The position numbers and the translations under genes are program-made. Below, piece after piece: positions 56,301-64,000 of a stretch of 64,000 bases of DNA. The notes beneath the pieces are model-generated. The model ran no database searches. It saw only the letters and a list, made by a program, of their open reading frames with translations, and was not told the DNA's origin. Within the stretch, counting starts at the first letter, position 1; the number at the start of each line of letters is the position of its first letter. Source of the stretch: Buxus sempervirens (lineage: Eukaryota > Streptophyta > Magnoliopsida > Buxales > Buxaceae); NCBI GenBank assembly GCA_947561395.2, contig OX387190.1, positions 37,808,392 through 37,872,391 on the forward strand, in the 5' to 3' direction.

Positions 56301-59300
56301 GTACTGCTCCATTCTTGTAGCCAGAGTTGCAAATCTGTATAGAAGCAACACTAAAAACATAATATATAACCTAACACCATTTAACAGTCAAATCCAAACA
56401 TAAAAAAGCTTAATGGTAAAGAAAATACTAAATTAAAGTACTTCTATTGATAGCAGAAAATGATATTTGGAAAGCAATAACAAAATACAGCTCAAAAAAA
56501 TTAATGGCTTCAAAAAATCCTATTAAAGAAAAAGGAAAAAAAAATATCCCAAGCTCCCAGAGTCCCAAGACAGGAGTATTTGTGAAAGAAAAACTCAAAA
56601 ATATAAGCACATAGGATACGACTGAAATAAATTTATCTTGGAAAGATGAATCCCACTGTATTTATACCATGATTCCAATTATTTATTCAGGAAATCGCCA
56701 AGTTCGTTAGCAAATTTGTACATGAGAGAAAGCAATATTCAATCCATTATACACATCCTAAAACAGATTAACAAATCTCCAATAACACATGGGTAACTGA
56801 AACGCGATCTGATTTTGACAATGGTAATGAAAGCGCAATCATAGCCTAACTATAGGAATCTTGGACAATGATTTTTATGATGACTATCTCACAAAATGGA
56901 CAGATATCTGAAATCCAATAAGACACTCAACCAAGAGGCCACCATCATCATCAATGAATCAATAATTGTCTGAAGTCAAGCTCTTACATCACTCAAAAAT
57001 CAGCCAATTCCTTTCATTTCAAAGTATCTCAAGATCAATATATTCCTCCTACAAATATACCATGCAATTTCAACAGGTCAAGCAACAATCTGAAATTTAC
57101 TGTCTTAAACCCCACAATCAACCTCAAGAAGGACCATTTCTCTGTTGCCACCTTGCAATTGGACTCACTCTAATCCACATGTATGAAGCATTTATCTAAA
57201 GACAATGCTAGAAATTTCCTTCTACTTCAACGTTATGTGAAGTATTTGTTTTATACAAAAAAGTAGTGCAAAAGAAAGCTTTAATTTTTAGGAGCATATG
57301 GGGTTTCTAACGTAGATGACAAGAGTACCAAGTTACAGGGAGATCCCCATATTCCTTGAGGGAAAAGAAAATTTGGAGTTACCTTGTGAAGGTAAATCAA
57401 ATGAAGGCATCCTTAAACAAATCAGCCAGCAGGGGATCCCTCCTGAAAGGAAGATTCTAAACTAAGCTAACAGAAGGCCAAGAAATGACATCAACAACCA
57501 TGGCATTCCCATCAACTATGAGGTTATGACTTGAATGTAGGAAATCAAGCAGAAACGATCATATCAACCCATCAACAATCTGGTGAAAACTGGACAGAAG
57601 ATGGTCAGCAATCGGTGAACCAAACCAAAGGGCAGAAAACACCAGCCAGAGAAGAAAGAGCTTCACAGGGACTCACACAAAAGTACTTAGCCCAAGCATT
57701 TATACCCCGATAGATATCATGCACGTGATATTTGCTAACAATGGCTCTTATTTACCTCCCCATAGCCACTAATACGATAGTAATTTCTTTTAAGCCAACC
57801 TATTACCCAGATGTAACCCTTTCTGATATATCGGAACAAAAGTCTTCCTATTTAACCAGATGACTTTTGTAACTTCTGAAGCCTCTGACCAATCTTACGA
57901 GGAGCCCTAAAATGGTCATGACAATATCAAAAAAGTCATGACAGAATCTTTCTTAGTGAAAGATCGGAAAAAAGACTTCATTCAACAGGATTGACTGGAC
58001 CTATTGCTGCCACCTGAAAGACCTTCACAAGGCAGGATAAAAGAACATAACAGGTCATTGATAATAGATAATTAGATAGTCATACTATCCCTAAAAAAGC
58101 CCTTTCTTTTTCTTTTTTAATCAATAATGATCCACAAAAATCTGATTAGCTGGTAATTTGAAGCTATAAATCATTAACAAAAATTTTCTGGAACAAATTA
58201 AAAACAAGTAATCAACTGAATTAACATTATAGAACTCCTATTTCAGGATGGGCCCAAATGAATTTGAATTAGCGCATCAACATGGACCCAGTTTACCTTG
58301 GGATATAAGATAATACACCCATCTGGCGAACATTGCGTTCATTTCTCTCAATCTGGTGACAAGCTTCATCAACAAACTGTAACATGGATACCAATTAGAT
58401 GTTGAAATTCTTTACCTCAAGAAGCTCAAGAAATGAAAACTGTTTCAATATAAGACCAATTCTTACCCGGCTGAATTGCACAGAAATTCGCGATTCCAGG
58501 TCATCAAGCAAGAGACGGACGAATCCTGCTGCATCAGCTTTCTGACCAGAAAGATAACGCTCTGTAATCCCATGCATTGATATGCAGCGCAAAGGATCAA
58601 TTTTGTATGCCCAATCCACCACAGCATAGAAATCCTCCTATAATTTACATATGCATAAACCTGTTCAGATAATTTCTACAATTCCTCTAAACAGCAAGCT
58701 TCTCAAGGTTATAAGCTGAAAGCTCTTCAAGAACAAAAGATAATGACATGAATAAAGATCCAGTACATTCATGATGACCATGCCAAAATATACAAAAACA
58801 AATCATAAGATGAAAAAATAACCCAAAGATGAAATTTTTATAAAAGACAACTAAATGTAGTTGTGGGCAGGGTGACAGTAGTGGGTATCAAGACATGAGT
58901 TTTTACATTTTAGTAAAGGTAGGTTTACACCAAGCGTAGCCCCAATCTTTTTTGCTTTAATTGTGATTGACTTACGAGCCATATCCAAAAGGATTTGCCT
59001 TCATGTATGTTATTTGCAGATATAGTCTTAGTGGACCAAACTAGGGAGGGAGGAGATGCAAAATTTGGAGGAAACTTTGTTTTAAAATTAGTTGCACAAA
59101 GACAAGTATATAAACAGATTGTCACACAAATAATGATAGAGATGAAGCAACAATACGAATCTAAAATCAAAAGATTCCTAGTAATCAATTTCATTACCTT
59201 GTGTCAATCATTCATGAGAAGAGAGATATTGATAAGGATGTTGGACATAAAATTAAAGCTGGATGGTGTGTCTGGGGTGTCATGTCCCACTCAAACTAAA

Positions 59301-61109
59301 AGGAATATTTTATAAGACAATAAATGGGCCCCTTTTGATTCATGGATCAGAATTTTGGGCACGAAAAAAGGCACTATATGCATAGGATGGACATTTCTGA
59401 GATGCAAATGTTGAGATAGATGCATAGTAAGACACAGAAAGATAAGGAATGAATATATTCCAAAGTGGCCATGTTTCACACCAATAAGTGATAACATTAA
59501 AGAAATTAGGTTAAGAAGGTTTGAGCATTTAAAGCAGAAACCTAGGAAGGAAATAGAAGAAGGTTTATGAAGTTATTCATTGACAGATCTAAGTTAGCAA
59601 TGGGAAGACCAAAAAGAACACAGATGGAATCAATTAGAATGGATTTGAATACCCATAAGCTGACTAAAGATAGGGTTTTTGATAGAATGGATGGAAGAAC
59701 AAGAATCATTTTCAAGTTGAGATAAGGAAATTGCTTATTGATTAATTGATTGACTAATAGATGTAGCAAACACATGATACATGATCATCCGATATTATAG
59801 AAGTTAACAAGAAAAAACAAATTAAGCCGGTACCTTTTGATGATAACTAGATAAAAATGACTTATTGCATGCATTCAGTTCACAAGCAGGAGCACAAACT
59901 GTAAATTATGCAACAATGTGTGTAACAGCACACTAAGACGCTACCAAAATTTTGCTTACTAAATATTAAAGGAAAAAGTAATACTCCACATAGCTAAACT
60001 CTAATTTGATTGGCTAAATTACAGTCAGTGGAATTCTTATTTGTTAAAACAGTTATTGATACAAGAGCCTCATAGATTAACTCATCCAAATTATCCAAGT
60101 AGAAGACAAAACATACCATGAAAAGAAAATAATCTCAAATTTACATTCCTTACTGGTGCCACCAAGATACTCAAATAAAAGCAAATCATCACTATATTCA
60201 ACAATTCCATCAGCTCTTTTCATACTAAGGACTGAATCTTTTATATCTGGTGCAGAAAATTGAGGTTGAGTATGCGATAAAAATAATATCAGAATTCATA
60301 GAAGAGACTTTTAGTGACTCATTATGCATCTCAAAGAAATCATATTAATCTAGTAGATTCAAAAATTCAAGGAAACCTATTTTATCATGCTAAATTTCCC
60401 ATTACATATCAGTAAAAGTGTACTGTATGTATATCGCATCAAAAAATGATGCCAAATCCCTCATGCACGTGCAAAGACCAAATGTGAATTGTATCAAAGA
60501 ACATGATTCAACGCACAAAATTAAGAATACCATTACCTGGATACCATCAAGTAAATCTTGAAGAGATTCATTCAATGTTCCAAGCTCCGTAGAAGTTTTA
60601 TCTGCAGAATAGAGTAACTTCATCTGCTGGTTTCAAGAAATGTGACTACTAATATAAAACATGTATTGTAGAACAAGGAACACAGGAAAGGGTCTTACCA
60701 GCTTTGCTATCATTCTCATCAATGTCCATTATGCCTAAATCATCATCATTTGTATCAAGATCATTTGATGCATTTTTACCTCCACCGGCAGGACCTCCAG
60801 GTGGAACAAGTGCAGGAACTTCGAAGCACATAAAGTGAGCAAAAAAAGAACTCTGCAGTTTGTTTAATGAAAGTATGTAAAACTTTTCTATTTGTAGTGC
60901 ATATTTTTAGAAACCATGAAAGAATGGGATATAACCTCATCCACGAGCAGCGGGATAAAAATAGTAAGCATCTTGGCATATGCTTCAGAAACAGTTGAAG
61001 TGTCCGTATTATTCATATTTTGATTGGAACCTGTTGAAGCTTCAAGCCAGACTGTGGGATTTCTACTTGCTTTTGTACTAGCACGAAGCTCATTCGCAAA
61101 CTCACGAGC
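47340..61109 (-). CDS. SEC3: Exocyst complex component SEC3, C-terminal half (5' part off window)
   Basis: Twelve minus-strand exons encode the last 422 residues: 60936-61109, 60699-60852, 60537-60601, 58467-58637, 58297-58376, 56253-56334, 55011-55108, 54785-54893, 54553-54621, 48384-48449, 48208-48297 and 47340-47450. All junctions are GT-AG and keep frame. The text matches plant SEC3 from memory: [92 protein letters not shown], ending [13 protein letters not shown]3 is the exocyst subunit that helps mark sites of vesicle tethering at the plasma membrane; its N-terminal lipid-binding domain is beyond the right edge. An acidic low-complexity loop ([17 protein letters not shown]) is typical. 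The large introns (6.1 kb at 48450-54552; 2.0 kb at 56335-58296; 1.9 kb at 58638-60536; the most 5' one extends past 64000) hold transposons. Confidence 0.93.
49880..51215. mobile_element. Possible hAT-like element in SEC3 intron with gene scrap
   Basis: The ends GGCTGCATTTGGGATTGCTT and, inverted, GGTGGCGTTTGGCCTTGCTT are similar, with AAGTGCTT/AAGCACTT motifs just inside both. The 1.34-kb interior holds a protein-kinase fragment. No 8-bp target duplication was found, so the call rests on the inverted ends only. Confidence 0.4.
50192..50461 (+). pseudogene. Protein kinase C-lobe fragment (MAPKKK-like)
   Basis: An 89-residue plus-strand frame contains [20 protein letters not shown] followed by MLLNHRFL. 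This matches kinase subdomain XI (the RWT and NHPFL-type motif) of plant MAPKKK17/18-like kinases. All catalytic motifs (VAIK, HRD, DFG) are missing. It lies antisense in a 6.1-kb SEC3 intron, apparently carried by the surrounding repeat, and is not a functional gene. Confidence 0.65.
55488..55577. repeat. 44-bp tandem duplication in SEC3 intron
   Basis: Two copies of CAAGGGTTGCATYAATARGA followed by TAAATAKCTCAT, starting near 55490 and 55534. Confidence 0.75.
58990..59720 (+). pseudogene. Decayed RTE-type LINE fragment in SEC3 intron
   Basis: Read in shifting frames, the stretch matches the plant RTE-clade reverse transcriptase C-terminal half: [20 protein letters not shown] (polymerase FADD box with one D lost, near 59007), [13 protein letters not shown] (about 59330), ISEMQMLR (about 59390), SKTQKDK (about 59430), [20 protein letters not shown] (about 59600) and [12 protein letters not shown]. 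There are many stops and frame changes and an internal deletion. 5' part and 3' tail are missing. Antisense to SEC3. Confidence 0.75.
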
Positions 61110-61549
61110 CTGTTAGAGTAACTTAAAAGGAAAAATAATGAGAAGAAGAAACTTCGAACATCTTTTAATCACAATGATGGAATTGCCCAAATTAGATGTC
61201 TTGGAATACAACTTCTATGATCGTAAAATTTAGAAGAAAAGAAAATTTAGTAAGGCCAAATGCATTAAAAGCGATGAAGCATACAATCATAGAGAGCTAA
61301 GCTTCTGTCTTGGTACACAAAGACGATCATTGGTTGCTTTGCCGAAGCCATGAATTCCTAGAGCTGGAGGAATGCTAACTAATTGATTTTTAATCTATCA
61401 TTATACTCCAAATTCCAATAATAACTTGAATCCCTTACTCTTTCCCAGTGACCTATGTGACAATGGTGACAAACGAGGCCGTAACCTTACACGCCATTTG
61501 TTCCCCAAAAGGTTTAATGATCCTATCTAACAAGCCCCAGCTTCTCCGT

Positions 61550-64000
61550 ATTTGAATATCATCATCATTATCGACAAAAATCTGGGCTCAGCCGTAGATT
61601 TTTATCGGGAGCTTTTTCAAGAAAAGGTCAAGGTGAGACCTCTCCTAGATGGGCTGGAGTTCGCCTCGTTGTCTAGTGCTCAAAGGGTGATGTTGGAAAA
61701 TCAAATATCAGAGGAGAAGATTAGAGAGTCTCTTAATGACATGGAGGGGGATAAAGCTCCTGGCCCGGACAGTTTCACCATAGCATTTTACAAAAAGTGC
61801 TGGTCTCATATCCGTGAAGATTTCATGAAGGCAGTCCACGAGTTTCAGGAGAAGGCCCTATTGGAAAAGAGCTTAAATGCTACCTTTATAGCTCTTATTC
61901 CTAAGAAAGAAAGAGCTGCATCACTAAAATATTACCGCCTAATCAGCTTGGTGGGGAGTGTATATAAGATATTGGCGAAGGTTCTTTCAAATAGATTGAG
62001 GTTGGTTCTCCCAGACCTCATCTCTCAATATCAGAATGCTTTTGTGGGGTAGGCAAATTTTGGATGCAGTTTTGCTAGCAAGCGAATGCTTGGATTCGAT
62101 CCTTAAAAGAGGGGAGGATATCGTAATGTGTAAATTGGACCTCGAGAAGGCGTATGACCACGTTTTTTTTTTTTTTTGATAAGTAATGATATTTTACTAA
62201 TAGAAAAGAAGTAAATAGAACCTACAAGTAGCGTATGACCATGTTAGCTGGGACTTCTCAGACTATCTCGAGGAGGATGGTCTTTGGAAGTAAATGGTGC
62301 AATTGGATGTACATGTGCATATCTTCAGCCTCATTTTCGGTTCTTGTCAATGGAACAACGACAGGGTTTTTTAGATCTTCTAGAGGATTGCGCCAGGGAG
62401 ATCCGCTATCACCGTTGTTGTTTCTGGTGGTCATGGAGGCTTTGAGCCGACTAATGGAGAAAGCTTCTTCCTTGGGTTTGATTAAGGGAGTAAACTTCTT
62501 AGATGGAACTTTATCCATATCACATTTGCTTTTTGCCGATGACACTATTATTTTTTGTAAGGCACAGTCTTCTCAACTCTTGATAATTAGATATATTCTC
62601 ACATGTTTCGAAGCCGTTTCGAGTTTGAGAGTGAAACTTCACAAAAGTGAGATGTTCAATGTCGGAGTTAACGTTGAGGCAAATCATCTATGCAATATTC
62701 TAAAATGCCGGCTGGGAGTTCTCCCAACTTCATACCTTGGTGTTCCTATCGGAGCCCCATTCAAGGCAAAAGGAGTGTGGGAACCAATGGTTGGTCGAAT
62801 GATGAAAAAATTGGCAATGTGGAAAAGTAACTTTCTCTTCAAGGGAGGTAGGGTGGCCCTCATTAAAAGTGCTCTGTCCAATCATCCCACATATGTATTC
62901 TCTATCATGCATGCCCCAGTATCTATTGTTAGAAGGATTGAGAAGATCCAAAGAGACTTCTTGTGGGCGGGATGGGATAATGCAAATAAGTACCATCTTG
63001 TATGATGGAATGATGTATGCAGACACAAAGATGAAGGGAGATTGGGTATTCATGATCTTTTTTTGTTTAATCAGTCTCTTTTGGGTAAGTGGTGTTAGAG
63101 ATTTGGTTGTGAAACATCAAGATTATGGAGAAAGCTAATTGTTACTAAATATGCCTATGATCCAGATTCTTGGCTGCCTACTCCGGTGAATGGGACCATT
63201 GGATGCAGCTTGTGGAAGCCCATTAGTAGGCTCTCTTTCACTCTCTTGCCAGGTCTGAGATTCCAGGTGGGTAAAGGGGATCGAACCAGATTTTGGGAGG
63301 ATTTATGATGTGGTAATGCTCTACTGAAGTCGGTATTTCCAGGTCTATATAGCATTTCTCTATCTCCACAAGCTTCCATTTCAGATTTATATCTTCAAGG
63401 TCTAGATGCTGATGGTTGGAATTTGCAATTTAGACGAGGAATGTTCAATTGGGAGCTGAACTCCCTCACTCAACTCATAGAGAGGATAAGTGAGTACCAT
63501 CCAAGCACAGATCAAGATACCATGAAATGGATTTGGGGCAAAGCAGATATCTTTCAGTCAAGAGCTTCTATACTCATCATAGCAAGAAGGATGATAGTTT
63601 CAAGCTGTCCAATACGCTATGGCAAACGCTACCCTCTAAAATAGGGTTCTTTCTATGGACTGCAGTGCTGGGTAAGATTCTAACTATGGACAATCTCATG
63701 AAGAGAGGGTGGCAATTGCCGAATAGGTGTGTAATGTGTAAGCTACAATCGGAATCTGTTAACCACTTGTTAATTCACTGTTCAGTGGCACATGAACTGT
63801 GGATCACTTTTTTTGTTGAAATTCAGTGTCGCATGGGTGCAACCTAAGGAATGAGACCAGGTCCTTATCTCTTGGGGAAAAAGTTCAAGAAGGTCTCCCC
63901 CACAAGTGTTGTGGAACTTAAAACCGGCTGCTATTCTGTGGACATTGTGGAGAGAGAGGAACAACAGAATTTTCAATGATAGATCAAGACCTTCAAAGGC
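61550..64000 (+). mobile_element. L1-type LINE, 5'-truncated, running off the right edge
   Basis: Plus-strand frames 61552-62052, 62235-63005 and 63527-63847 encode a plant L1-like ORF2: a pre-polymerase region (EGDKAPGPDSFTIAFYKKCW, LIPKKERAASLKYYRLISLV), the first catalytic Asp box ([10 protein letters not shown] at about 62130), GLRQGDPLSPLLF (about 62385), LLFADDTIIF (about 62525), then the zf-RVT domain (TLWQTLPSKIGFFLWTAV, RCVMCKLQSESVNHLLIHCS) and ERNNRIFNDRSRPSK at the edge. The AP endonuclease is absent, so the copy is 5'-truncated near 61550. At least three frame changes (near 62045, in the 62163-62230 insert, and 63110-63300) and stops such as 63003 make it inactive. It lies in a SEC3 intron, antisense to the gene. 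Confidence 0.9.
62163..62230 (-). mobile_element. 68-bp LINE 3'-end insertion nested in the L1 LINE
   Basis: The plus strand reads T15 then GATAAGTAATGATATTTTAC; on the minus strand this is a LINE-type 3' tail ending TTACTTATC plus poly-A. It is flanked by a 13-bp duplication, GCGTATGACCACG (62150-62162) and GCGTATGACCATG (62231-62243). It splits the [10 protein letters not shown] box of the host LINE, so it is younger than that LINE. Confidence 0.8.

Noticed and set aside
61113-61545. A further upstream exon of SEC3 between the last seen exon and the LINE
   Set aside because: No SEC3-like coding text was found on the minus strand there; it looks like intron.
1-64000. CRISPR array, bacterial operon or phage-like system
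   Set aside because: The only regular arrays are transposon and microsatellite repeats; all recognised genes are spliced plant genes.

Overview
The window is nuclear DNA of a flowering plant. The evidence is spliced plant-family genes (NPH3/RPT2-like, COR413-PM, plastid-type octanoyltransferase, UPF0114 plastid protein, exocyst SEC3), a nuclear tRNA-Ile, and plant transposon classes (Tat-type Ty3 and Ty1/copia LTR elements, CACTA, hAT and Mutator MITEs, a mini-Helitron, L1-like and RTE-like LINEs). The gene style is dicot-like, but the species cannot be fixed from sequence alone.

Left third (1 to about 19,000) is a transposon stack. A whole-looking Tat-lineage Ty3/gypsy element runs from the left edge to about 11,942: leader with a 50-bp minisatellite, one 2,489-codon gag-pol frame, a 2-kb 3' untranslated region and a 2-kb 3' LTR. 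It sits in the leader of a minus-strand Ty1/copia element whose LTR follows (11,982-16,759). That LTR is split by a non-autonomous CACTA element (12,968-16,725, TSD TAA), which is itself split by a minus-strand Tat-like solo LTR (13,184-15,008, TSD GCAGT). Three TIR MITEs follow, each with recognisable target duplications (16,956-17,386; 18,239-18,739; 18,756-18,949).

Middle (19,000-47,000) is gene space. In order: a small Cys-rich protein gene (+, 19,489), a 207-bp mini-Helitron, an antisense LINE fragment, an NPH3-domain gene (+, 23,639-25,967, 4 exons), LIP2P octanoyltransferase (-, 27,380-30,047, 4 exons), a MITE in the divergent promoter, COR413-PM (+, 31,490-36,279, 4 exons), a Pack-MULE carrying a piece of a U-box E3 ligase gene (36,569-38,050), a UPF0114 gene (+, 39,556-41,244, 5 exons), CA-rich microsatellites and tRNA-Ile(AAT) at 45,172-45,245.

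Right third (47,340-64,000) is the 3' half of the exocyst gene SEC3 on the minus strand, with 12 exons visible and the 5' half beyond the right edge. Its long introns hold a possible hAT-like element with a kinase-gene scrap, a decayed RTE-type LINE, and an L1-type LINE that runs off the window and carries a 68-bp nested retroinsert.

The genes are ordinary unlinked plant housekeeping and stress genes, not an operon or cluster. I found no clearly new biological system. The most informative structures are the four-layer nested insertion and the Pack-MULE.
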